A stretch of DNA of 31,034 nucleotides from the NCBI GenBank assembly GCA_002270565.1, contig NQMI01000071.1, forward strand, positions 92,623 to 123,656, written 5' to 3'. Both the position numbers and the translations under genes were made by a program. This document shows, in pieces, positions 1 through 9,174 of this stretch. Source of the DNA: Stenocarpella maydis (Eukaryota > Ascomycota > Sordariomycetes > Diaporthales > Diaporthaceae). The notes under the pieces are model-generated. The model was not told where the DNA came from. It did not search any database and saw only the letters and a program-made list of their open reading frames with translations. How positions within the stretch are numbered: position 1 is the stretch's first letter; each line of letters begins with the position of its first letter.

Positions 1-557
1 GCAAGGAGTTACCCTAGACTTCGTGCAAGGAGTTACCCTAGACTTTGTGCAAGGAGTTACCCTAGACTTGCGAGTCAGGCGATTTTCGCTAAGTACGCTC
101 AGTGCGTGCATGACGCAAGATGAGTTTAGTGGCCGTAAGTCGATTATTTTGGCCTGCATTTGCACCTTAATTTAGACCTCTGCATTACCCTTATTTCTTA
201 CCCAAAAAGTATATAACTTACTGCATTGGATAGCTTGATTTCTGAAGTTTATATGTACTTAATTTGGGTATTGCTAGGGCTATGGTTGGCTATAAGCTTG
301 GAACCAAAGATGGTGTGTTGGAAGGGCGAATTTTCCGGCATTTGCAAATTTGCACCAGAGCCTACCGCAGCGTGCCCAGGGGTGAGACGACGTCGGAGGG
401 TATATAAGGAGGGCTTACAGAAGCCCAACTTAATTCAATACAAAGTTGTCCAGACCATTGTCAATCGTCCGAATTCGCCTCAGAGCACCATACTGCGACC
501 CTGCCGAAACACACACACGCTGAACTGAATGCTATTCTATAGCACAAATTCATCAGA
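1..557 (+). repeat. LTR-A copy 1, left end cut by window
   Basis: This is a plus-strand copy of a long-terminal-repeat-like element, about 937 bp upstream of a nearly identical copy at 897-1494; the window starts about 40 bp inside it. It carries three tandem copies of a 24-bp unit beginning gcaaggagttaccctagac at 1, 25 and 49. A promoter-like TATATAA lies at 401-407, and the copy ends in ...attcatcaga at 557. The layout (U3 tandem repeats, TATA box, short R/U5) resembles a fungal LTR, which is inference from structure. An open frame of about 100 codons at 226-528 is only the LTR read through and recurs in the other copies. The next base is an N. Confidence 0.7.
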
Positions 558-558
558 N

Positions 559-710
559 ACGCACGCACTGGGCGTACTTAGCGAAAATCGCCTGACTCGC
601 AAGTCTAGGGTAACTCCTTGCTAGAAAGTCTAGGGTAACTCCTTATAATGAAGTCTAGGGTAACTCCTTATACGGAGTACTAACGCCCTGCTTAGCGGTT
701 CCGTTTAATA
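559..710 (-). repeat. LTR-A copy 2, 5' third only, inverted
   Basis: Reading the minus strand, this is the first part of LTR-A: it begins at 710 with TATTAAACGG (canonical TGTTAAACGG with a C/T-type change), includes the three tandem units, and stops abruptly at 559 next to an N at 558. The remaining roughly 440 bp of the LTR are missing. It lies head-to-head with copy 1 across the N, so the junction is more likely a collapsed assembly gap than a real truncation. Confidence 0.7.
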
Positions 711-896
711 CCCTTTCTGTTGAAGATATAGGCCTAATAGGCTTATAGCATTTAACCCTTACTCTTAAAATGGAAACGGGAGAGAGAAATATAAGTAAAG
801 AAAAGCCCCCCTTATAAAAAGAAATCTATCTACTGAAGAAATAGTGGCTAGAGGGCCCTATTAACCCTCTTCTAATTTACTAACTCTGCTAGACCT
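711..896. other. Spacer between inverted and direct LTR-A copies
   Basis: These 186 bp of AT-biased sequence separate copy 2 (minus) from copy 3 (plus). I see no open frame of useful length, no matching target-site duplication at its two ends (ccctt against gacct), and no recognisable domain. It may be the old target DNA into which the LTRs inserted. Confidence 0.4.
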
Positions 897-1494
897 TGTT
901 AAACGGAACCGCTCAGCAGGGCGTTGGTACTCCGTGCAAGGAGTTACCCTAGACTTCGTTGTAAGGAGTTACCCTAGACTTCCTAGCAAGGAGTTACCCT
1001 AGACTTGCGAGTCAGGCGATTTTCGCTAAGTACGCCCAGTGCGTGCGTGACGCAAGATGAGTTTGGTGGCCGTGAGTCGATTATTTTGGCCTGCATTTGC
1101 ACCTTAATTCAGACCTCTGCATTACCCTTATTTCTTACCCAAAAAGTATATGACTTAGTGCATTGGATAGCCTGATTTCTGAAGTTTGTATGTACTTAAT
1201 TTGGGCATTGCTAGGGCTATGGTTGGCTGGCTGCTTGGAACCAAAGATGGTGTGTTGGAAGGGCGAATTTTCCGGCATTTGCAAATTTGCACCAGAGCCT
1301 ACCGCAGCGTGCCCAGGGGTGAGACGACGTCGGAGGGTATATAAGGAGGGCTTACAGAAGCCCAACTTAATTCAATACAAAGTTGTCCAGACCATTGTCA
1401 ATCGTCCGAATTCGCCTCAGAGCACCATACTGCGACCCTGCCGAAACACACACACGCTGAACTGAATGCTATTCTATAGCACAAATTCATCAAA
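897..1494 (+). repeat. LTR-A copy 3, complete
   Basis: This is the complete reference copy. It starts TGTTAAACGG at 897 and ends ...attcatcaaa at 1494 (other copies end ...catcaga). It has tandem units at 936, 961 and 986 and a TATATAA at 1338-1344. Its 598-bp length matches exactly what is predicted for copy 4 once that copy's 42-bp gap is restored. Flanking pentamers (gacct left, atact right) do not match, so this is either the 5' LTR of a decayed element continuing to the right or a copy whose target duplication has been lost. Confidence 0.75.
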
Positions 1495-2760
1495 ATACTA
1501 TAAGATCTTATAAGTATTATATACCTTTAATTAATATAGAATATACTATACTAATAAAATTAAGGAAAACTTCTTCCTATAATAATATAATATAATAGAG
1601 ATATCTAGGTTTTATAAATAAAATAAATTAAAGTACTAGAGTATTACTAACTATCCCTAAAAATAGGGATATATTATACTAGAGTTATAATCTAACTACC
1701 TCCTAACCTATTTATAAAACCCAGAAATATAGAAATAGTACATCTAATGTAACTATTAAGTATATATTAAGCAGAAGATTTAAGACTAGTACCTAAGAGA
1801 ACGCTAGATAGACATACTTTTACCCTTAAATAATAAGAATATAGCACTAAAAAGACCTTATATTAGCAGTAATAGTACTATAAATAGCATATAGACTTAT
1901 AAAAGGAGCTATTTTAAAGAATTAAAAACGTTCTTATTAAAGATAAAATAGTAAAAAACGCTAAAGGCTATACCTAAATAAGCCTTAGCTAGCTATAAAG
2001 AACTAAGAAAGGTCTCTCTATATAATAGAAAGTAGGGAATACAAATACTTTAAGATCTTAGTATAGATTAGGTAATAACCCTTTATAGCACTTATTAATA
2101 GTAAGGCGTAAGGAAACTCTATTTTACTAGTAGTAGTATACTATAAAAAAGCAACTAGTATATAATAAGCAGCCTAAATAACATTAAGGAAGATTATATA
2201 TTAAAGGTTTTGCCCTAAGATTATAATAAAAGGGCCTGTTGTAAAGGTATGAGTTATAAGTAGATATAAAATAATAAATTAAAGGAGGGATTCTTATATA
2301 AAAGGAAGGGAAGAAGGAGTAAATAGAGGGAGGAGGGGGGAAGGGTAATTTAGTTATACCTATCTCTTTAGGAATGTAGCACTTATATGCTACTATTTTA
2401 CTACTTAGCTGCTATATATATACCTATTCACTCTGCTTATATTTACAACCCTTATAATAATATTAATAATATCAATAGTAACTTTAATAATAAGACTAGA
2501 AATGCAGTCTTTAGTAATAATAATCTTATTAAAATTTAAGGCTAAAAGAAAAATAAATAAATTAATATAATAATTATTAACTTAATATAAAAGATTTATA
2601 TGTAATATTTCTTTTTATAATTAGCTAATTTAGCTAAGTTTTACTAGGTATAATATAGAGATTATAAAAAGAGAAAGATTATAAATATTAAGGAAGGGAT
2701 GACTATAGTACTTATAGCTTATTACCTACTGCAGATAGGTTCCTTAGAACCTCCAACTTA
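1495..2760. other. AT-rich, RIP-degraded repeat DNA without genes
   Basis: This is strongly AT-rich sequence dominated by TpA steps, with stop codons in all frames and no open frame of 60 codons or more. It begins directly after LTR-A copy 3 and could be its degraded internal region, but I recognise no primer-binding site, protease or reverse-transcriptase motif. A purine-rich stretch at about 2301-2345 resembles a polypurine tract. Composition changes to normal genic sequence at about 2750. Confidence 0.55.
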
Positions 2761-2980
2761 GCTGCTAACCACGACGAATACACAACTATTTACTACCAAC
2801 CGCATACATACGCAAAACCCTACCAACACATAGAGCTGACACTGTGCCGGTGTCAGACAAGGAGCTATTCAAATATTTCACACAGCGTCAGCGCTACAAT
2901 ATACCTAAGTAGCCGAGCCCACACGTCCACTTCGAATCCGTCAAGGCTGAACCCGCCACCCAGTTCCTCAACCCTTCAAC
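2761..2980 (+). promoter_or_regulatory. 5' flank of the GNAT gene
   Basis: This is balanced-composition DNA between the RIP-degraded block and the start codon at 2981. It should hold the promoter and 5' leader of the acetyltransferase gene. I see no clear TATA box. The start context cttcaacATGgac is a good fungal initiation context. Confidence 0.35.
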
Positions 2981-3670
2981 ATGGACAGCAGCAACCTGTT
3001 CAGGTCTGAACGGCTCACGTATAGAGCCATTGAAGACAATGGTCAGGACCTGGAGTTCCTACATTCAATCTCGCTCGACACGGACGGCTTCGCCAACTCC
3101 AACAGTTCGGCGCTGGTGCCACAGAACAGGGAGGCCACCAAGAGGTGGAAACAATACCTGGACGGGTGCATCATCGCCGTCATCGTCTGCCTCCCACCCG
3201 GCGGCCCGGGCCCAGCACCGGCCGGCCCGGGGACCCCGATGGGGCTCGTCAGCCTCATGGGCCCGGGCCCAGCACGGGCCGGCCCGGGGGCCCCGATCGG
3301 GCTTGTCAGCCTCAGCGGCTCGTCGGGCATGCGCACGGCCCAGCACCGCAGCGCCAACATCAGCATCGACATCCTGCCGCCGCACCAGCGCAGGGGCTAC
3401 GGCAGCGAGGCGGTCCGGTGGGTGACCGGGTGGGGGTTCCAGGCGTACGGCCTGCACCGGATCGGCATCGAGAGCTTCTCACACAACGAGGGGGCGGGCC
3501 GGCTGTACGAGAGGCTCGGGTTCGTGCCCGAGCAGCGGAGGCGCGAGGCGCTCTGGTTCCGGGGCGGGTGGAGTGACGTGCTCGGGTTCGCGATGCTGGA
3601 GGACGAGTGGCGGGAGAGGGAGAGGCGCAGGCAGGAGAGGCCTGGCCAGGCCGGGGGGGACAGCGCCTGA
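2981..3670 (+). CDS. GNAT-family N-acetyltransferase with internal repeat
   Basis: This single-exon gene encodes 229 aa. The C-terminal half is a GNAT fold of the RimJ/RimL (Acetyltransf_3) type. After the strand ISIDILPPH comes the acetyl-CoA pyrophosphate loop QRRGYGSEA (about residues 136-144), followed by AYGLHRIGIESFSHNEGAGRL and the LYERLGF segment typical of the last helix and strand. It should transfer acetyl from acetyl-CoA to an amine; the substrate cannot be told. Residues 75-112 are two tandem 19-residue Gly/Pro/Ala-rich units, each ending in a GLVSL strand, encoded by a 57-bp duplication at 3203-3316. This inserts a low-complexity loop and doubles the strand before the acetyl-CoA site. 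The C-terminus is a charged Arg/Glu tail. It is first in the gene island, next to RIP-degraded repeats, and converges with the PL4 gene. No intron is needed. Confidence 0.8.
   Translation: MDSSNLFRSERLTYRAIEDNGQDLEFLHSISLDTDGFANSNSSALVPQNREATKRWKQYLDGCIIAVIVCLPPGGPGPAPAGPGTPMGLVSLMGPGPARAGPGAPIGLVSLSGSSGMRTAQHRSANISIDILPPHQRRGYGSEAVRWVTGWGFQAYGLHRIGIESFSHNEGAGRLYERLGFVPEQRRREALWFRGGWSDVLGFAMLEDEWRERERRRQERPGQAGGDSA
3203..3316 (+). repeat. 57-bp tandem duplication inside the GNAT gene
   Basis: Two adjacent 57-bp units (3203-3259 and 3260-3316) share the start ggcccgggcccagca and differ at a few bases. The length is a multiple of three, so the frame is kept, adding 19 residues of the form GPGPAxAGPGxPxGLVSLx. 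The sequence is very GC-rich, unlike the rest of the gene. Confidence 0.85.
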
Positions 3671-3934
3671 GTCTCTTGCCGGACCAAGGTTTGAATACGT
3701 ACCCGCTTGTTGGCAGATGTATGCATTTCTGAAACGGAGGATATATACACAGGAAGAGACCGTACAGATATATACAAGAAGACCACATATAGACGTCTCA
3801 GGAATCCCAATTCTGTTGGCCGGCTGACTGTCTTTTTTTATTTGACGTCTCGGCCTCGTCGTGCCACTGCATGACAAGACACAAACCGAAGCGCTACACG
3901 CCTCCGCCTCACCGCTCGCTCCGGAGCAGGACGC
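3671..3934. other. Convergent 3' intergenic region
   Basis: These 264 bp lie between the stop codons of the plus-strand GNAT gene and the minus-strand PL4 gene. They should contain both 3' untranslated ends. No hairpin or other feature stands out. Confidence 0.4.
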
Positions 3935-5602
3935 TCAGCCGGTGAACAGCTCGACGGCGTCGAAGATGAAGCTGGGGCTCAGGAAGGCGTCCCCGCTGCT
4001 CCCTGAGATGGCCGATATGGTGATGGTGTTGCTCCCGCTGACGAGCGTGCCGGCAGGAATAGACACATCATAGACCTCGCCGAAGCCCCTGTAAGCGCCA
4101 CGAGTGACACCCCTCGAGTCGATCTTGGTGGGAGCAGCAGGGGCAGCGCCGGTGAAGCTGTTGACCTTGGCCTGGGGCCTGGCGCCGGCGAAGGAGAGAG
4201 TGGTGGCGATGCGCAGGGTGGCGGACCCGCTGGGCGCGCTGGAGAGGGAGAACTTGATGGTAACGGGGTCGTTGACGGCCTTGAAGAGGGCCATGGGGAA
4301 ATCCGTAAGCGGCGAGGAGCCGACGGTGTAGGTCAGAGGGCCCCAGGAGGACATGCGCGAGTCCGAAGGGTGCATGCGCTGGAACTTGTCTGCGTTGCGG
4401 AAACCCGTGGGCTGGCCGTCGTACTCGCCGATCCTGAAGAGCGTGCTGTGGCTCGCGAGGGTGCTCTTTATGTTGGACGCTGTGCTCTTGCCCGCGCTGA
4501 CCGTCACCGACTGGGACGCGACCTTGAACTCGGTCTGGTACAGGACCATGGTGTACGTGCCGGGCTTCATGGGAGGCGAGGTGAAGGATCCGCTCGAGCT
4601 GGCCGTGGCCCAGTACTGCGCGGCCGAGTTGTACCAGTGCACGACGGGGGTGAAGGACGAGCCGACGCCCGAGGCGGTACCGGTGACGGTCCCACGGCCA
4701 GAGGCCGGCACGTAGCCCTGGATGCTGAGCTCGCCAAAGAAGGAGGTGTCGATGCTCTTGAGCGCCGGGATGCCGTCTCGTGAGAAGGTCATGACGTACG
4801 GGCCATGAAGCCCTGTGCGGAAGGCCTCGGTCTGAACGTGGCCAGAGTTCATGTAGTTGTAGAGATTTGTCGAGTCGCCGGCGTTGTTTGTGTCGATATC
4901 CCTGAAGAACGGACCTCCGGAGCTGGACTCGTGCTGAGGAGTCAGGATGCAGGCGTGGATGGTGGCGCTGTTGACACAGTGTACGTTTTCGTCGATGAAG
5001 CGGGTGGACGAGTAGAACTTTGAGCGCGTCTGGCCGTTCACGAGGAAGCTTGTTCCGCCCACAGCTGTCAGCCCGCCCGGGGTTGTCTATTGTGGCCCTT
5101 TGTCAAGAAAGACTTACACATCAGAGCCCTCAATGGCACTGCCGCCGGCCGTGTCGGACACGTCGCCATAGGGATACTCGTCGGGCAGGACGGATGGCAG
5201 CAGGCGCGCGATGAAGCGGAGCTCTCCGATCTCTGGCTCGGCGGTGATATGCGTTGCCATGTAGATGTTGCTCTCGCCCTGTCTCACGACCATGTACTGA
5301 GTAAGGGTCGGGGTGACACAGGTGACCTTGATGTAGCTCGTCCCGGAGGCCGCGACCTGGCTGACGGACACAGTCGCGGTCCCCAGGCCGGAGCTGATGT
5401 GCGACCCCTTCCCCGAGTACTGCAGCTGTGTGCCCCGGTATAGGATCGAGTTGATGTCGCAGCTCTTGGAAGAGACCTGGAACACGAGAGCGTTGGATGA
5501 CCCGGCATCGATTACATAATTGTCCCCTGATTTCGTGAATCCGAACGCAGCAAGCACCGAAGTGAAGCCGCAGGCGGCCAGAAGCAGAAAACGAAGCAGC
5601 AT
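3935..5602 (-). CDS. Rhamnogalacturonan endolyase, PL4 (secreted)
   Basis: Exons are 5602-5118 and 5048-3935, encoding 532 aa; the intron of 69 bp starts GTAAGT. The product resembles Aspergillus rhamnogalacturonase B / RGL4 over its whole length (about 527 aa in that family). It cleaves alpha-1,4 bonds between rhamnose and galacturonic acid in pectin rhamnogalacturonan I by beta-elimination. Residues 1-18 ([18 protein letters not shown]) form a signal peptide followed by mature AFGF. The catalytic beta-sandwich domain contains TRSK (Lys172) and SGHVQTE (His232). Their 60-residue spacing matches the known Lys150/His210 catalytic pair of the A. aculeatus enzyme. A fibronectin-III-like domain (about 275-350) and a carbohydrate-binding jelly-roll domain follow. 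The intron uses an AAG acceptor, with a closer CAG skipped. Start 5602 is chosen because it gives a clean signal peptide; in-frame ATGs exist at 5614 and 5665. Confidence 0.92.
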
Positions 5603-6400
5603 CTTGAGGACCATATTGACAATACCGAAGCCTTGCAGCACGAGACCTGGCGATATCGGTTGCACGACACGGACTACACGGGCAGGGAGCGTGCAAGCGT
5701 ACTGGCTTTACAACAACATCACGGACGAATTGCTCGGGAGGTGGACCCTTTACTATGTAGCATTGGCCTGTGTTCGGCCACTTTAACCATCTGCAGCCTG
5801 AAAGAGTCGTTGGCGCGTTGCCATTCTGGTGCAATTGGCGGAATAAAAGGATCCCAGGGGCCTCCTTTGCGCTGCCAAGGCTAATATTTGATCTTTGGGT
5901 CCGTATTAGTCCAGATTCGGTACCACGGCCGAACCCTCGCTTGGTTCAGCGCGAGATGAAGGACATATACTGTACATCTTGTCTATGAAACGAAACACGG
6001 CTGGGGCCCACAGGAATGGCAACTTGCATACCCCACAAATCCCAAGCAACCTCGCTTCGCCGTCTTACTACACTATGTAGTTAGTGTAAGCCAAGCCGGC
6101 CCGGCACACAGTGGCCATGGGATTAGACAGCGTCGCATCGCGCATTCCTAATGCCGGCCAGACAGCTCCGTTGACAGAAATGGCCGAGAGGCGAGCCATC
6201 GTGTCTGACAGGTTTGGCACTGAAGGTCGCTTGCACAGGCGGTCGCCCCTAGATAACCCGCAGGCTGCTGACAGGGACGCGCAGTCTTGTCTGGGGGGGG
6301 GGTGTTGAGTCGGGAGAGCTAGCACCGAAGGCATTGAGATGTAACTCTGCTACAAGCCTGCCAGCAAATCTCAAAAGAGCCGACAACATGGTCAGTTTTA
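5603..6400 (-). other. PL4 promoter region and GH71 3' flank
   Basis: These roughly 800 bp hold no convincing gene. On the minus strand they should include the 5' leader and promoter of the PL4 lyase (start 5602) and, at the far end, the 3' untranslated region of the GH71 gene (stop at 6401). Short open frames here have no recognisable motif. Confidence 0.4.
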
Positions 6401-8084
6401 CTACTCGTCTATGGCAATATGGATCGCGGTACAATTGTATGTGTTGTGTCCACACGGAGGAATCTCGTTCCGAATATCCGGCCCCGTCACTGAGTTTCCC
6501 TTCATGAACAATTGTACTGGCCCGACTCTGCCGTTGAACGGCACTTCGAAGAATGTCAAATGTCCATGCTGGTGGTGTGTGACATATTCTTGTGATACAC
6601 CCCCGATGCTGACGTGGAGTGCGGTCGGTTCTCTGGTGACTGCCAGCACAGACACGACGTCCCTGGCTCCTTGACTTGCTGACTGACCGCCACCCTGGCC
6701 CCATGCGGTGTCTAAGGTCAGGGAGAGGGAGGGTCTACTGTCAGCATAGGAAATGACGCAGAACCTGGCAGGCTGGATGGAAAGCGCATCTCACCTCCGT
6801 CGTGGCCGCAAGCAGCAGGTGTAGTTCGATACCACGCGATGGCACAATCTTCTCGCGGCATGCCGACATGTGTGCTCCCAGCTTTGTAAGCGGCTATAAG
6901 GTGGGGAAGAATGGTCCTGAACGCGCCATGTGGGCACAGGTCATGAACATAGTGCTCGGCGCCAGGCACAATTTGCCCCGGGCGGACGGGGTCGTAGATG
7001 TAGCTAGATTCACTGGTGCTTGTTAATCACCTGCTGCGGGTCCCTAACTCGTACATTCCGTGACATTCCCAGGAACAAAGATCAGACGACTGTAGCAGGG
7101 TAAGAATGGTACTCACCCGTAGTCGTTCCCTATCCGTGCGTATCATGGCCATTCAGCCTCGCTGCCTTCATCTTTGCTGCGTCTAGGAGGCACTTACACG
7201 TGATAATCTGGACAAATTCCGGCCCGAGTTCGAGCATGTGCACCCACCGGTCATACCAGAGCCTCTCGCCTGAGGAGAGCCAATTCTTTTCCCATTGTGG
7301 CAATCCTGGACATTCGTGAGTCTCGACAAGACATGCGAGTGTGTAAAAAAACATACTTGTGTAAAACCACGGGGAAACTCCTGCCATGAAAGACTTGCCA
7401 CGGAGTTGCCTCTGGTATTGGACATCCTCGTCGGTCGTCATATGGTGCTGGTCAGCCCTTGGCCAAGCACCCCACGAGACTGAGAGCCCGATGCGAGCAC
7501 ACCGTCAGCGTCCGATAGACAGGGGATTTTCAGATAGCATCCTCCCGCGGGCTGCGACTCACAGGCGCCATCGATCAGACTCAGCCTCTCCCCAACGCCG
7601 TGCGGCCCAAGAGAGCTCCAGTCAGGCACGAAGTATATACCGCCTGTGGCTTGCCTCACAGCCGGCCAGTTCTCTGCCCATTGCGGGCCTTCAAAGGTCG
7701 AGACGAACGGAAGCCCATTGACCCTGCACTGGGCGGGCGAGTCCTTGAACTCGTTGATGCACCCGACGACCTGTTCGACCGACCACTCCCCGGCGGCCAT
7801 GTCAAAGGACAGGAACAGCACGAATCTGCCCCCGAGCAGGGACGACGCCGCCGAGTATGCTTGACGCAGCTGCGGCATCGTGTAGTGGTCGTTGGGCCCT
7901 ATGTTGAGCGCAAAGCCGTCGATTCCCGCCGCGTGGGCCGCGAGTATCTCCTGATTCCAGTCCTCGTACGTGTGGCCATCGGTGAGTCCGAACTGGGGTG
8001 TTCCCTCTGTCAGGAATTGCCAACTGATTTGCGCCGCCTCGGGCATGGTGGCAAGAAGCTTACCACGTAGTGAGCGAATACTTT
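6401..8084 (-). CDS. Endo-alpha-1,3-glucanase (mutanase), GH71; 5' end unresolved
   Basis: Recognisable exons, in order, are ~8084-8064, 7992-7563, 7479-7357, 7305-7198, 7129-7117 (13 nt), 7012-6795 and 6678-6401. The last six give 389 aa with all phases agreeing. Family landmarks in order: KVFAHYV; EDWNQEI; AGIDGFALNIGP; FVLFLSFDM; LPFVSTFEGPQW; FVPDWSSLGP; SWGAWP; KSFMAGVSPWFYTRLPQW; ERLWYDRW; PEFVQIITWNDYGESSYI; AIAWYR; then a beta-rich C-terminal domain. GH71 enzymes hydrolyse alpha-1,3-glucan of fungal cell walls and are usually secreted. Introns are 71, 83, 51, 68, 104 and 116 bp. The invariant WNDYG motif straddles the 13-nt micro-exon. Upstream of KVFAHYV the frame meets a stop three codons before the exon core, and I cannot find a start or signal-peptide exon. 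The gene may have a distant small first exon or be 5'-damaged. Confidence 0.88.
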
Positions 8085-8099
8085 TCGCTCTTCAATATG

Positions 8100-9174
8100 A
8101 ACTAGTCAGCACGTACATCCAGCATCATCGAGCTTCATATCACTTTCTGGCGACTTCAAGCATGTGGGTGAGAGCAAGACACCGCGGGTAATCAGACCTG
8201 TCACCAATGCACTTGCCAAGTGAGGCTGTCCCAGGTGTACATATCGAGAGTAGCTATGCCGCAAGCACTTCAGGTTGAACACAATTGCGGCCGTGGCAAC
8301 CCGTGTACAGGAGCAGAGCAACAGCTCGATATGGAAGGGAAGTTGGGGGCAGTGGCGCCCATGTGACCGCCGGCGGTAGTTTGTCCCTCGCATAAAACAA
8401 AGATGTGGAGGAGAGGAAAGGAGGATGCTGACCATGGACCTGACGGGCGGGGTTATAAGGCTGCCTGTTGTCTTCTTCGTCGTCGCCAAGATGCCTTTGA
8501 ATGCATCCGGTCAGAAAAGACAACATGCTGCCAACGGGCCAGGATCAGTGCGTATGTAAATGTCGGCCGATTGCAATTGCTTCTGGGCGCTCTTCCTTCG
8601 AAACTCGCAGTCTGGAAGTTGCGAGAGACGCCGCGACAAGTATAAATTGATGGGCGGTGAGATGGCCAGCTATGAGACAACTACGTCAACGTGGAATTAT
8701 GATGAGAAGAGACAGACCGTTGAGTTTGCATACCTCTCAAGTAAGTATGGGGCAGAACCCTCCAATCCAGCCAATCAGCACCTGAGCGCGTTGGGGCTGT
8801 GCATGAGAGCCAAGTGAATTGGATCAGTGAGAAAGACATGAAGGAACCAGGTGTGCTGTCAAAGCTTCTGAGAACAGGGCGTTTCAGTGAGAACCAACAA
8901 AAGACGATGCATGTGTATTCATCAGCCTCATTCTCTCCATGCCTGTTTGCTGCTGGTGACAGGCGCCGCCCTGTAAACCACAACCTTAAAACTCCTTGCA
9001 GAAATACCAACCCAATCGGATAACAGCCGTGGCTCGCGATCGATTTTGATTTGCCTTCTTTCCGCGTATCCGTCACCCTTCTCTGAATATGCGTAAATCA
9101 GCAAGACAGCAACGAAAAATACAACTACTCCTAGTATGGATTGCATGTGAACCTCCGCCCTCTTTCCACCTTGA
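8100..9174. other. Intergenic: GH71 5' flank and TOR 3' flank
   Basis: About 1.07 kb lies between the GH71 coding start and the TOR stop codon, both genes on the minus strand. The missing first exon of GH71 should lie in the 8100-8500 part, but no ATG there leads to a clear signal peptide with a good donor site. The 8928-9146 part contains a small open frame listed separately. A CCAAT box lies near 8769. Confidence 0.35.
8928..9146 (-). CDS. Possible small membrane protein, 72 aa
   Basis: This is an unrecognised open frame of 72 codons that starts 28 bases after the TOR stop codon on the same strand. Residues 3-20 (SILGVVVFFVAVLLIYAY) form a clear hydrophobic segment, followed by a charged region (EKGDGYAERR). 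The shape, one N-terminal membrane anchor and a short soluble tail, is typical of small single-pass proteins. It lies where the TOR 3' untranslated region is expected, so it may be chance coding. No homology is recognised and no function is proposed. Confidence 0.22.
   Translation of the reverse strand: MQSILGVVVFFVAVLLIYAYSEKGDGYAERRQIKIDREPRLLSDWVGISARSFKVVVYRAAPVTSSKQAWRE

Noticed and set aside
1..70. Tandem ttaccctaga units as telomeric repeats
   Set aside because: The period is 24-25 bp rather than 6 bp TTAGGG, and the units sit inside every LTR-A copy.
226..528. 100-codon open frame inside LTR-A, repeated at 1163-1465
   Set aside because: It recurs wherever the LTR recurs, contains the TATA box region in coding text, and has no protein-like domain.
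2836..2856. Inverted repeat ctgacac...gtgtcag upstream of the GNAT gene
   Set aside because: A single 7-bp palindrome with no second copy and no known fungal operator; too weak to call a regulatory site.
3030..3877. Several overlapping open frames on both strands around the GNAT gene
   Set aside because: They are shadows in GC-rich sequence with Arg/Pro/Ala-biased composition; only the 2981-3670 frame carries GNAT motifs.
5603..5665. Longer PL4 N-terminus starting at 5665
   Set aside because: It would place 21 residues before a clean signal peptide; the start at 5602 fits a secreted enzyme.
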